Below the pieces are notes generated by a model that did not search any database, was not told the origin of the DNA, and worked only from the letters and a program-made list of their open reading frames with translations. The translations under genes were made by a program, and so were the position numbers. Shown in pieces: positions 26,701 to 41,100 of a stretch of 64,000 bases of DNA (the first letter of the stretch is position 1; the number at the start of each line of letters is the position of its first letter). Origin of the DNA: Glandiceps talaboti (lineage: Eukaryota; Hemichordata; Enteropneusta; Spengelidae). The stretch is taken from NCBI RefSeq assembly GCF_964340395.1, contig NC_135551.1:31834955-31898954 (forward strand). The letters run 5' to 3'.

Positions 26701-29700
26701 TCAACCTTATTACAGCTTATCATGAAGTGTGCTGTTCGAGAGTGATACACCTGTCCTACAAATAGCGCCCTCTAGGGTGTACTACATGCTCTATAAACAG
26801 TGCCCTCAAGTGTTTATACTTCTTCTAGAACCTGTGACCTGTAGTATCATAATATGTCATGTGTTTCATCTGAATGGAAAAGTTGGATGTTTGCACCCAG
26901 AAATTGACTGATCACCATATGCCCATTTTGTATGCAAAGTAAATCCCACAAAGTCCTTATTACCATCATAATGTACCTGTATAATTGCAGTCTTGATGAG
27001 TCAGTCGTCCCATCTATGTACATTGTGTAATGTACCAGACTACCAGAGGGCACTCTTTATGCACAGATGAAATATTGTCACTAGTACTCTGCCAGTTACT
27101 TACTTGTTCCAGGATCAGAATGAAAGTTTCAATCCATGTCATAATCACTGGAAATCACAGTCTTTGTCCATGTAAATAGTAACCAATGTCACATTGTTGT
27201 CAACAGATCCATTCAGTAGTGCTCCCTGTCCCACCACTCCTACTAAGCCAGTATCTCCTGCTGCCAAGACACCACCTGCAGTACAGTGGACAGAACAGCA
27301 ACAGCAGCAATTGCTACAACAACAACAGCAGCAGCAAGCACAACAACAGGCACAGCAGCAGCAGCAACAACAACTGAGTGACGTAAGTGTGAATTCTTTC
27401 CTTTATATTGTGAATGCATACTTTAGTAACGAGTCTTCAACCATACCTTTTCTTTCCAGTGAAAATAAGTATTGTTTTGTTGATTGTTTATCAAAAATTT
27501 AACATCATTCAATTCCTTCACAGATAACACACATTCAAATAATATCATACATGTATGTCTGAAATGTGACAGCTGGTGTACAATCATGTAACATAAACAT
27601 TTTTGGGGCTATTTTTCATTAAATGTCCATGGTGTTAATGTTGTTTGTTACATATATATAATGTGTGCTTAAAACATGGTATATGTTACATACATATGTG
27701 TACATAAAACATGTTATGGTATGCTACACACATGTTAGTATTTGTGCTTAAAACATTTACATTGGGTTTATCATGTGGTAGGGGTTCATAGATATTACAT
27801 GTCTGTCCGTTGGTGTGTAACTGTGTCTGTGTTAGTCAGCCATTGTTGCCAAATATTATCATACAAAGCCAGATTTAATTTGTTGCTAATAGATTCCAAA
27901 CAAAATGACAAACTTTCTTCTTTTTTATCAAAAATTGCATTAAATGTACTTAAACTTGATTGTATTTAAATTAATTAACTACACTTTGTTTATACTTTGA
28001 AAAAAATTCTTAAACTACTCAAAAGCAAATCTTGAAAATTTGCAAGTTATCACATCCTTCTAAAACATAGTTTTGCAGTTATCACAAATGATTTGACTGT
28101 TAATTTCTATCTTGTTCACAGCAGCAGTGGGCTACATTTTCAGATCACGGTTCCCCTCCTGTCTTGCCACCGTCCCCTTCATCGCAATCACCGGCTAACT
28201 TTGACTTTGCCTCCATATCACCTGATCCTGTAAGTCATACTCTCACATCTCACACTTGTTGTTCTCATAATCACACGAGAGAAAAGTCAACTCTCTGAAA
28301 AATAAAAATTGTTGGTGGTATTTTATCAATTTGACACATCACTGTAGCCTTGGACTTAATAATTAAAATGTCACTCTGTCCACTTTATACTGAAAGATTC
28401 AACTATTATAGCACTTCACATTGTCCCCAACTCAGCAATGTGAAGCACCCACAATGACAAATCTCTCACTGTATGGAAACCTAATCCATTCCACCTCATG
28501 AATTTATTCATGAATTTTGATACAATATGTAGTGCTAGACTTGAAATAAGTTTCTTTTGTTGTAAGAAGTTACTTTATGCATGTTAATTGTGTGGTAATA
28601 CACAAAGTGACACACGGTCCTATTATGGACACATCTCATGGTGTGCCACCAGAGGGTGCTTTTCTTTGAACAGGTGTGTTACATATCAGTGATTACATGT
28701 AGATGTTCACTGCTACAGTTCATTTTATCATGGTTATCACACGAATGCTAAGACTTGCAAAGGAAGGACTATGAGATGTGTCTGAATATTTCAACTTTAC
28801 AGGAAGGTAAAATAGTACAGCCTATTCCACTAAGGATATCTCCTGATGGCCAACCACTGCCTCCACAATATACTGATAATAAAGACTCACTTAGACCCAG
28901 AACATTTTCAGGTAAGAAAAAAGATATGACCAAAATTCTTGTGTCCTTACTCTAGAATTGTAATATGTAATAGTTTCAAAACTCATACTGTTAATTATTT
29001 ACCTAATATATTTGGCTCAATCACTTTAATCAACTAATAGTAGTATACAGTGCCATCCTACCGGCACATTCACTTGACAAGTCTACATCATTGAACCATA
29101 TACAGTGCCATCCTACCGGCACATTCACTTGACAAGTCTACATCATTCAACCATATACAGTGCCATCCTACCAGTACATTCACTTGACAAGTCTACATCA
29201 TTGAACATATACAGTGCCATCCTACTGGCACATTCACTTGACAAGTCTACATCATTCAACCATATACAGTGCCATCCTACTGGCACATTCACTTGACAAG
29301 TCTACATCATTCAACCATATACAGTGCCATCCTACTGGCACATTCACTTGACAAGTCTACATCATTCAACCATATACAGTGCCATCCTACCGGTACATTC
29401 ACTTGACAAGTCTACATCATTCAACCATATACAATGTACAGTGCCATCCTACCAGTACATTCACTTGACAAGTCTACATCATTCAACCATATACAGTGCC
29501 ATCCTACCGGTACATTCACTTGACAAGTCTACATCATTCAACCATATACAATAACAATTGAAACAGGCTAACTGAAATGTACTTGGTAAATAATTTATAT
29601 TCTGAGTTTGGAACCACTACTTAATAAGAATAAAAGTGTTTATGTCTATTTCTGAAAGGTATGGCAGACAGTATACCAGTATATGTAGGTATTATACTAG

Positions 29701-32700
29701 ATATACCCATGCAGTGTACATGTAGGTATTGTATACTAGATATACCTATGCAGTGTACATGTAGGTATTGTATACTAGATATACCTATGCAGTGTACATG
29801 TAGGTATTGTATACTAGATATACCTATGCAGTGTACATGTAGGTATTGTATACTAGATATACCTATTCAGTGTACATGTAGGTATTGTATACTAGATATA
29901 CCTATGCAGTGTACATGTAGGTATTGTATACTAGATATACCTATGCAGTGTACATGTACATGTAGGTATTGTATACTAGATATATCTATGCAGTGTACAT
30001 GTACTTGTAGGTATTGTATACTAGATATACCTATGCAGTGTACATGTAGGTATTGTATACTAGATTCAGCAATGCATTGTACATGTTGGTATTGTATACT
30101 AGATATACCTATGCAGTGTACATGTAGGTATTTTATACTAGATACAGCCATGCAATGCTCCTTACATCTCTCCTGCTTCCAAATATTCCAGACATGTGAA
30201 TATTGTATTTCTTTCCATATTCCTTGCATCTTTCCTGCTTCCAAATATTCCAGACATGTGAACATTGTATTTTCTTCCCATAGATCCCGGTACAGGTGGT
30301 GGTATTCCACACGATGATAACCAGAATGACCTGCCACTCAGTCCAGGAATCAAACAGAGATCATTAACAGATTGCGACACCACAACCCCTCAGACTAGAG
30401 ACACGACAAGCCCCCAGACTACAGATTCACAAAAACCAGCTAAACTTCCACCTCCACCTGCCAAGGATAGAAGGAGTAAATCAGTGTCAACAGGTAAAGT
30501 ACAAGATTAATGATTTTCAGGCTTCATCTCATGTCCATTGTGAAGGAAGTATTTGATGTCATCACCTACAGCCAATGTATGATAGATGTCATACATAACA
30601 GTAATTCTGAAATTTATGAAAATTTGAACCTGTGAATTCCCGGTGCTCTTTACAGTACTGTAGGTGCCTTATGCAGTAGAATGGGACTAAGTATACAGGC
30701 ATGCTCTTCACAGTACTGTAGTTGCCTTATGCAGTAGAATGTGACTAGGTATACAGGTATGCTCTTTACAGTACTGTAGTTGTCTTATGTAGAATGGGAC
30801 TAGGTATACAGGCATGCTCTTTACAGTACTGTAGTTGTCTTTGTAGAATGGGACTAAGTATACAGGTATGCTCTTTACAGTACTGTAGTTGTCTTATGAA
30901 GTAGAATGGGACTAAGTATACAGGCATGCTCTTCACAGTACTGTAGTTGCATTATGCAGTAGAATGTGACTAGGTATACAGGCATGCTCTTTACAGTACT
31001 GTAGTTGTCTTATGTAGTAGAATGGGACTAAGTATACAGGTATGCTCTTTACAGTACTGTAGTTGTCTTATGCAGTAGAATGGGACTAGGTATACAGGCA
31101 TGCTCTTTACAGTACTGTAGTTGTCTTATGCAGTAGAATGGGACTAAGTATACGGGTATGCTCTTTACAGTACTGTAGTTGTCTTATGCAGTAGAATGGG
31201 ACTAAGTATACGGGTATGCTCTTTACAGTACAGTAGTTGTCTTATGCAGTAGAATGGGACTAGGTATACAGGTATGCTCTTTACAGTACTGTAGGTGCCT
31301 TATGCAGTAGAATGGGACTAGGTATACAGGTATGCTCTTTACAGTACTGTAGTTGTCTTATGCAGTAGAATGGGACTAGGTATACAGGTATGCTCTTTAC
31401 AGTACTGTAGGTGCCTTATGCAGTAGAATGGGACTAGGTATACAGGCATGCTCTTTACAGTACTGTAGTTGTCTTTGTAGAATGGGACTAGGTATACAGG
31501 TATGCTCTTCACAGTACTGTAGGTGCCTTATGCAGTAGAATGGGACTAGGTATACAGGTATGCTCTTTACAGTACTGTAGGTGCCTTATGCAGTAGAATG
31601 GGACTAGGTATACAGGCATGCTCTTCACAGTACTGTAGTTGTCTTATGCAGTAGAATGGGACTAAGTATACAGGCATGCTCTTTACAGTACTGTAGTTGT
31701 CTGTAGAATGGGACTAAGTATACAGGTATGCTCTTCACAGTTCTGTAGTTGCCTTATGCAGTAGAATGGGACTAGGTATACAGGTATGCTCTTCACAGTT
31801 CTGTAGTTGCCTTATGCAGTAGAATGGGACTAGGTATACAGGTATGCTCTTTACAGTACTGTAGTTGTCTTTATGCAGTAGAATGGGACTAGGTATACAG
31901 GTATGCTCTTTACAGTACTGTAGTTGTCTTTATGCAGTAGAATTGGATGAGGTATACAGGTATGTGCTTTACAGTACTGTAGGTGCCTTATGCAGTAGAA
32001 TGAGACTAGGTATACAGGCATGCTCTTTACAGTACTGTAGTTGTCTTATGCAGTAGAATGGGACGTTATACAGGCATGCTCTTTACAGTACTGTAGGTGC
32101 CTTATGCAGTAGAATGAGACTAGGTATACAGGCATGCTCTTTACAGTACAGTACTGTAGTTGTCTTTATGTAGTAGAATAGAACGAGGTATACAGGCATG
32201 CTCTTTACAGTACTGTAGGTGCCTTATGAAGTAGAATGGGACTAGGTATACAGGTATGTTTTTTACAGTACTGTAGTTGTCTTATGCAGTAGAATGGGAC
32301 TAGGTATACAGGTATGCTCTTTACAGTACTGTAATTGTCTTATGCAGTAGAATGGGACTAGGTATACAGGTATGCTCTTTAAAGTACTGTAGTTGTCTTA
32401 TGCAGTAGAATGGGACTAAGTATACAGGTATGCTCTTCACAGTACTGTAGTTGTCTTATGCAGTAGAATGGGACTAAGTATACGGGTATGCGCTTTACAG
32501 TACTGTAGTTGCCTTATGCAGTAGAATGGGACTAGGTATACAGGCATGCTCTTTACAGTACTGTAGGTGCCTTATGCAGTAGAATGGGACTAGGTATACA
32601 GGCATGCTCTTTACAGTACTGTAGTTGTCTTATGAAGTAGAATGGGACTAAGTATACGGGTATGCTCTTTACAGTACAGTAGTTGTCTTATGCAGTAGAA

Positions 32701-35036
32701 TGGGACTAGGTATACAGGCATGCTCTTTACAGTACTGTAGTTGTCTTATACATTAGAATGGGACTAGGTATACACTAGGCATCCATGTTAAGAGTTTATA
32801 ATTGCAGTACATAGGCATCCATATTAAGAGTTTATAATTGCAGTACATACGTATCCATATTAAGAGTTTATAATTGCAGTCCATAGGCATCCATATTAAG
32901 AGTTTATAATTGCAGTACATAGGCATCCATATTAAGAGTTTATAATTGCAGTACATAGGCATCCATATTAAGAGTTTATAATTGCAGTACATATGTCGGA
33001 AACGCCTCGGTAAAGCCAAACTACGGATAACCCGAGTTCATCAATAGGCAAGTCGGGTTGTTGACAATCTCTAAATCTGTTTGCATTGTCAACTGTAATA
33101 GGATTATAAAAGTTGTAATAGCTGATAACGTCCCTTGACTCAAACGATTCACTCCTTGAAAGTAACCTTGCACTCGGAACTACAGTTTTTCTCGTTCCAT
33201 AGTTAGTTAAATGATTTTTTGAAAAAATTAAGCACAGAGATACTTAAATAGCAAATTCCCATATCTGATGTCCATATACCACATGTAACATCGTCAATGT
33301 ACGGTGCACGATGTATCCTAATGTTATGATCGCGATCGGATCATGACCTTTCACCCAAGTCAAATCGTGACCTTTCACCCGAGCCAGTTGTGCCTCGCGG
33401 CGGAGTAACACACTCACTAGTACTTGCACACATTCGGTCGACAGCATTTCAGTCTTGACCTAGTACCTGTACCAGCAATGACTCAGGCTTATCAGATGTA
33501 ATTACAAAAAGCAAACACTTAGTTATGGTAATGAGCTGATAAGGATTGATAAGAAAGTGCAAGAATTGCACTTTGCTGGTAAAGGCAATGTTCCCCTCAT
33601 GAGAGGCATCCATATTAAGAGTTTATAATTGCAGTACATAGGCATCCATGTTAAGAGTTTATAATTGCAGTACATAGGCATCCATATTAAGAGTTTATAA
33701 TTGCAGTACATAGGCATCCATATTAAGAGTTTATAATTGCAGTACATAGGCATCCATGTTAAGAGTTTATAATTGCAGTACATAGACATCCATATTAAGA
33801 GTTTATAATTGCAGTACATAGGCATCCATGTTAAGAGTTTATAATTGCAGTACATAGGCATCCATATTAAGAGTTTATAATTGCAGTACATAGACATCCA
33901 TATTAAGAGTTTATAATTGCAGTACATAGGCATCCATATTAAGAGTTTATAATTGCAGTACATAGGCATCCATATTAAGAGTTTATAATTGCAGTACATA
34001 GGCATCCATGTTAAGAGTTTATAATTGCAGTACATAGACATCCATATTAAGAGTTTATAATTGCAGTACATAGGCATCCATATTAAGAGTTTATAATTGC
34101 AGTACATAGACATCCATATTAAGAGTTTATAATTGCAGTACATAGGCATCCATATTAAGAGTTTATAATTGCAGTACATAGGCATCCATGTTAAGAGTTT
34201 ATAATCGAAGCACATAGGCATCCATGTTAAGAGTTTAAAATGACAGTACATAGGCATCAGTTTACAGATGCTGCAGCAGACTGGACAGTAAATGCAGTGA
34301 TATATGTGGAGTCATGATGGGTGAATAGCTAGCGTGACCGGCTTGGAATCTACAGGTTGCAGATTCGAGCCCCGTCGCTGCCTGCTGTTTGTTTCTGAGT
34401 GGCTAAAGTCCTTGGGCAAGATTTGAACCACGACTGTGCCTCAGTCAACCCAGCTGTATAACTGGCGACCTGGTAGGATGTAGGTTGCAATGTGAAGGCT
34501 TTAATCCTATGCACTTAAATGGCTGCAATGGATTTATGCTCCCCGGGGAGTTGAGGAAGACTAAAGGGCCGTTGTGCCATTCTGATCCAAGCCAGGGGTA
34601 ATAATTGTAAAGCGCTTTGAGCACAGAGTGGGAAAGCGCTATACAAGAAACCAACATTATTATTATTATGATCATATCACAACAGTAACTGCTGCATTAT
34701 CAAATATTAAAGAATGAAAGCTATCACAAAATTCATAGTTACATACAGTACATGTAACTCTTGATAGTGAACAATAGTTTCGCTATTTGTGAATTGTATC
34801 TCTTTCTACAATTGATTAATTTACCATTATTGTGTAAATGTCATCATCATTTCCACTAAAAGTTTGAGAGTCTTACCAGGAGTAGTTGTCTTCCACATGT
34901 GTGTACTCTAATTAGTTTGTGATTGATTGATTGATTGCTAGGACACACAAAACATTAATGTTGATATTTTTGCCATACACTTGTCTTTAAACAGACATGA
35001 ATGTAGTATGATAGAAATCATACCTGTCTGTATGTC

Positions 35037-35132
<96 letters not shown>

Positions 35133-38100
35133 GCACTTAGTCTATGTTGTCTATTTGTATTATTGGTGTAGGGATCAAATCATAGCACATATTAATACAT
35201 AGACATTAATATTAGAGTCTCATATTGTATTAATTATTTTGGGTGACAGTATGTCTTGTGTAGGTGATGGTAAATTAACTTGATGTATTGCATGTTATTA
35301 ACCTCCTTCACAGCCAGCAAACTCGTCAAAAAACATCAACAGGCAGTCTCATCATCAACAACAACAACAACAACAACAACAGCAACACAAAACCTCACCC
35401 TCCCTCCTCCACCTCCTCCCAGTTCCGTCAAACCAACTCACGTTCATGTCCTCTCAAGGTCAAGACCAAGGTAATCAAAATATATATCAACATGCAAAAA
35501 TCAAATTAAAAGTAACATATTGATATTTTGTGACTGGTGATGTGAAACTGTTAATATTTTGTTGTTGTCAATCTTTAGCATGGCTGCAGTTGAATTTGTT
35601 ATTTACTGTGCTGTCTGCTTTCAGAGCTGATATCCTAACATTTCTTTTGATATTATGTTTGTTTTCTTTTGAGTTGTTGAAATTAACACTTATCAAAGAG
35701 CTCAGCTTGCAGTCATTTGCTGAAAATCACTCAAACTTTTACCTGCTGCTCTTTTTTTTTATTGTAATTGTTATATTCAAGACCATCAAGAGAAAAACCA
35801 CAATATCTGTAAAAACACTATCATTTTAATTGCAATCTTTTGTGTTATCAGACCAGGAAATTACATGTAAAAGCAACAACTGCAAAACCTGACAACAAAA
35901 TGGAAAATGATGTATGCTTGTGCTAAACCAGCCTGTTAGCTATGCAAAAAAAACCCAACAAACTAACACACATCGGATGGCATTGTTGTAATTTAATGTT
36001 GAATAATAACAGTTTTATTACCATCAGTCAGAAAATAATATTTGGGAAATATATTTTGGTACATGTAATTAACTCTCATCACAATCATTTGTGTAATGTG
36101 TCCTATCCTTCCATTCTGTCATGCTACCCTATCCATTCTGTCATCTTAACCTACATAAATGTACATTTTCTTGTTTACTTCAGTCCTCTGTCTGTACTAC
36201 CACTGTATTAGATTTTAATAAAGATGTCACATAAACCCAGTAGGCTGGGAAATAGACAAGTTGATATAATTTACTTCTACCACCATTCCACTACAGTCAT
36301 CTTCCCTCTAGTGTAACGACACTTTTTTTTGAGAACTTTTTTTTCCTTCTTGTATACACAATGTCATGTATGTTTAATTGTTAATATTCAAATACTTCAC
36401 AAGTTCACAAAGCATTCTGTCTATCCCTTCCCTGTATTCTGCTCTTTTTCATGTCTGTAATTTGCCAATAAATCCTCTTGATTTAAATTGTTTTGCAATG
36501 TTTGAGACATAAAAAAACATAAAGCAAAAAAATTATTTTTTTTGTGATTTTTTTTTTTTTTGCAAAGTGAGGATGGAAACCGAGTTAGGTATATGCTATT
36601 ATTTGTTATTTTCTTTCTATCTTATTTCTTAAATAACTTTCATTATAGTTCTGGAATAGAATACAGAATGATACACAATTTTCTGTGGTAAATGCAATAG
36701 TACTGTCCTTTCATAACTTGATAGAACTTAGTCTAGGTTATCTAGACTCTCACCACTGAGGGCTCTACAATAAGACAACCAAGACGAGAGTCTGCAGAAA
36801 CATTATCCAAAGTTGCTCACACTGGATCTCTTTCCCAGAGCACTGTATGCTGGGGAATACTTCGCAGGTTGAACAATGCATGTACCTTCCGTGATTTTAT
36901 CATGTCTCAATTGATTGATACATCTTAATTACAACAAACAGTCCTTGTAAGGCCATTTTTCATAATGTGGGAGAAATGTATGTGTGACTTCCAGTGCGGG
37001 CAAATTTGGATTACATTTCCCCAGACTCTTGCCTGGCTAGTCTTATAATAGAGCCTCTAGTAAAGAGAGTCTGGGTAACCAAGACCAGATAGAACTAATA
37101 AACCTGAGTGTAGGAACTAAGGCACAAAATATTTCTTTGTAGTTTCATTTCCAAAACACCATCTTTAGATACTTCATTTCAAAATATTAACAAAGTTGAC
37201 TAGTTTTGCTGATTTTATCCCAAAAATAGAAAGAGAGCACATGGTGTGTTTTTGTAAATGTGTTTGTTTCCAAACTGCTAACTGAATGTGCTTTGTCATG
37301 TGTGTATTGTTGATGCAATGACTTTCCCTTACCTTCCATGCTGTTCAGATCATACTCTAGCACTGCAGCCTTTCCCAGAAAAACTGCATCGCTTGATGTA
37401 CCATCATCTGAAGCTCAAGAAAAACCAGCCCCCACTACGAAGATGGAGGCTCCTCCTCCTCCCATACCCCCTCCCAGGAAATTGACACATGCCAGATCTT
37501 CTTCCCTAGATCTAAGTAAACTCTCCCTAACAGGAGGAGACAGTATTCCTGGTAAGACTGACATATATGATAAAATAAATCAGTTCTTGTCATTACAAGC
37601 CTAAGTAAAAACTCTGGAGCAAGTAAAAACTTGTTGCTGTGTCGATGTCCATTAATAGGGTTTCATCATTTTTGACCATTTGAAAGGTAACTGAAAAGAG
37701 CTCGTATAGATATGCAGATACATGATAAAAATCGTTGAATAAAATCACCTAATGAAAATATGTTACTGGTACACATAATACAACCATGTTATGAAAATAT
37801 TTTCAATCATTTATAGCATGTACATAATTGTCTATGTGTATGTGGCAGCATACAAGTAACTGAACAAACTTCTTTTCATCTCAGAAAGTTTGTATAATTG
37901 TTTTACTAATTTTACTTGTGATGTAAGGATTAGTTTAAATTTAAAACCCAACAAGAAAAGTAAATAAATTGAAATGTGACCAACTCATACTTAATTTGTA
38001 TTTTTAATAAAAACTATAATTAAACAGAACTCTGAAGCATGAATAGATAATATGTAATGTTTGAATTGATTCATGTCTAGTCTAAATATAATAGGCAAGG

Positions 38101-41100
38101 ATTCATACACATTGCTAGCTAGTACAATGTATATAAACATAATAGGCAAGGATTCATACACATTGCTAGCTAGTACAATATATAAACATAATAGGCAAGA
38201 ATTCATTAACATTGCTAGCTGGTACAGTGTATATAAACATAATAGGCAAGAATTCATTAACATTGCTAGCTAGTACAGTGTATATAAACATAATAGGCAA
38301 GGATTCATACACATTGCTAGCTAGTACCGTACAATGTATATAAACATAATAGGCAAGGATTCATTAACATTGCTAGCTAGTACAATGTATATAAACATAA
38401 TAGGCAAGAATTCATTAACATTGCTAGCTAGTACAGTGTATATAAACATAATAGGCAAGGATTCATTAACATTGCTAGCTAGTACAGTGTATATAAACAT
38501 AATGGGCAAAGATTCATTAACATTGCTAGCTAGTACAGTGTATATAAACATAATAGGCAAGAATTCATTAACATTGCTAGCTAGTACAATGTATATAAAC
38601 ATAATAGGCAAGAATTCATTAACATTGCTAGCTAGTACAGTGTATATAAACATAATAGGCAAGGATTCATTAACATTGCTAGCTAGTACAATGTATATAA
38701 ACATAATAGGCAAGGATTCATTAACATTGCTAGCTAGTACAGTGTATATAAACATAATAGGCAAGGATTCATACACATTGCTAGCTAGTACAATGTATAT
38801 AAACATAATAGGCAAGGATTCATTAACATTGCTAGCTAGTACAATGTATATAAACATAATAGGCAAGGATTCATTAACATTGCTAGCTAGTACAATGTAT
38901 ATAAACATAATAGGCAAGGATTCATTAACATTGCTAGCTAGTACAGTGTATATAAACATAATAGGCAAGGATTCATTAACATTGCTAGCTAGTACAATGT
39001 ATATAAACATAATAGGCAAGGATACATTAACATTGCTAGCTAGTACAATGTATATAAACATAATAGGCAAGAATTCATTAACATTGCTAGCTAGTACAAT
39101 GTATATAAACATAATAGGCAAGGATTCATTAACATTGCTAGCTAGTACAGTGTATATAAACATAATAGGCAAGGATTCATTAACATTGCTAGCTAGTACA
39201 ATGTATATAAACATAATAGGCAAGGATTCATTAACATTGCTAGCTAGTACAATGTATATAAACATAATAGGCAAGGATTCATTAACATTGCTAGCTAGTA
39301 CAGTGTATATAAACATAATAGGCAAGGATTCATTAACATTGCTAGCTAGTACAATGTATATAAACATAATAGGCAAGGATTCATTAACATTGCTAGCTAG
39401 TACAATGTATATAAACATAATAGGCAAGGATTCATTAACATTGCTAGCTAGTACAGTGTATATAAACATAATAGGCAAGGATTCATTAACATTGCTAGCT
39501 AGTACAATGTATATAAACATAATAGGCAAGGATACATTAACATTGCTAGCTAGTACAATGTATATAAACATAATAGGCAAGAATTCATTAACATTGCTAG
39601 CTAGTACAATGTATATAAACATAATAGGCAAGGATTCATTAACATTGCTAGCTAGTACAGTGTATATAAACATAATAGGCAAGGATTCATTAACATTGCT
39701 AGCTAGTACAATGTATATAAACATAATAGGCAAGGATACATTAACATTGCTAGCTAGTACAATGTATATAAACATAATAGGCAAGGATTCATTAACATTG
39801 CTAGCTAGTACAATGTATATAAACATAATAGGCAAGGATTCATTAACATTGCTAGCTAGTACAATGTATATAAACATAATAGGCAAGAATTCATTAACAT
39901 TGCTAGCTAGTACAATGTATATAAACATAATAGGCAAGGATTCATTAACATTGCTAGCTAGTACAATGTATATAAACATAATAGGCAAGGATACATTAAC
40001 ATTGCTAGCTAGTACAGTGTATATAAACATAATAGGCAAGAATTCATTAACATTGCTAGCTAGTACAATGTATATACATAATAGGCAAGGATTCATTAAC
40101 ATTGCTAGCTAGTACAGTGTATATAAACATAATAGGCAAGGATTCATACACATTGCTAGCTAGTACCGTACAATGTATATAAACATAATAGGCAAGGATT
40201 CATTAACATTGCTAGCTAGTACAGTGTATATAAACATAATAGGCAAGGATTCATTAACATTGCTAGCTAGTACAATGTAAACATAATAGGCAAGAATTCA
40301 TTAACATTGCTAGCTAGTACAATGTATATAAACATAATAGGCAAGGATTCATTAACATTGCTAGCTAGTACAATGTATATAAACATAATAGGCAAGGATT
40401 CATTAACATTGCTAGCTAGTACAGTGTATATAAACATAATAGGCAAGGATTCATTAACATTGCTAGCTAGTACAATGTATATAAACATAATAGGCAAGGA
40501 TACATTAACATTGCTAGCTAGTACAATGTATATAAACATAATAGGCAAGAATTCATTAACATTGCTAGCTAGTACAATGTATATAAACATAATAGGCAAG
40601 GATTCATTAACATTGCTAGCTAGTACAATGTATATAAACATAATAGGCAAGGATACATTAACATTGCTAGCTAGTACAGTGTATATAAACATAATAGGCA
40701 AGAATTCATTAACATTGCTAGCTAGTACAATGTATATTAACATAATAGGCAAGGATTCATTAACATTGCTAGCTAGTACAGTGTATATAAACATAATAGG
40801 CAAGGATTCATACACATTGCTAGCTAGTACCGTACAATGTATATAAACATAATAGGCAAGGATTCATTAACATTGCTAGCTAGTACAGTGTATATAAACA
40901 TAATAGGCAAGGATTCATTAACATTGCTAGCTAGTACAATGTAAACATAATAGGCAAGAATTCATTAACATTGCTAGCTAGTACAATGTATATAAACATA
41001 ATAGGCAAGGATTCATTAACATTGCTAGCTAGTACAATGTATATAAACATAATAGGCAAGGATTCATACACATTGCTAGCTAGTACCGTACAATGTATAT

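Noticed and set aside
33523-34257. 244-codon reverse open frame
   Set aside because: Translation of the 36-bp minisatellite.
34445-34675. Reverse-strand 76-codon frame
   Set aside because: Falls inside the SINE.
38321-40112. Open frames of about 590 codons on both strands
   Set aside because: They are translations of the 51-bp minisatellite; the unit is a multiple of three without stops. They lie in an intron and have no start or composition signal of a gene.
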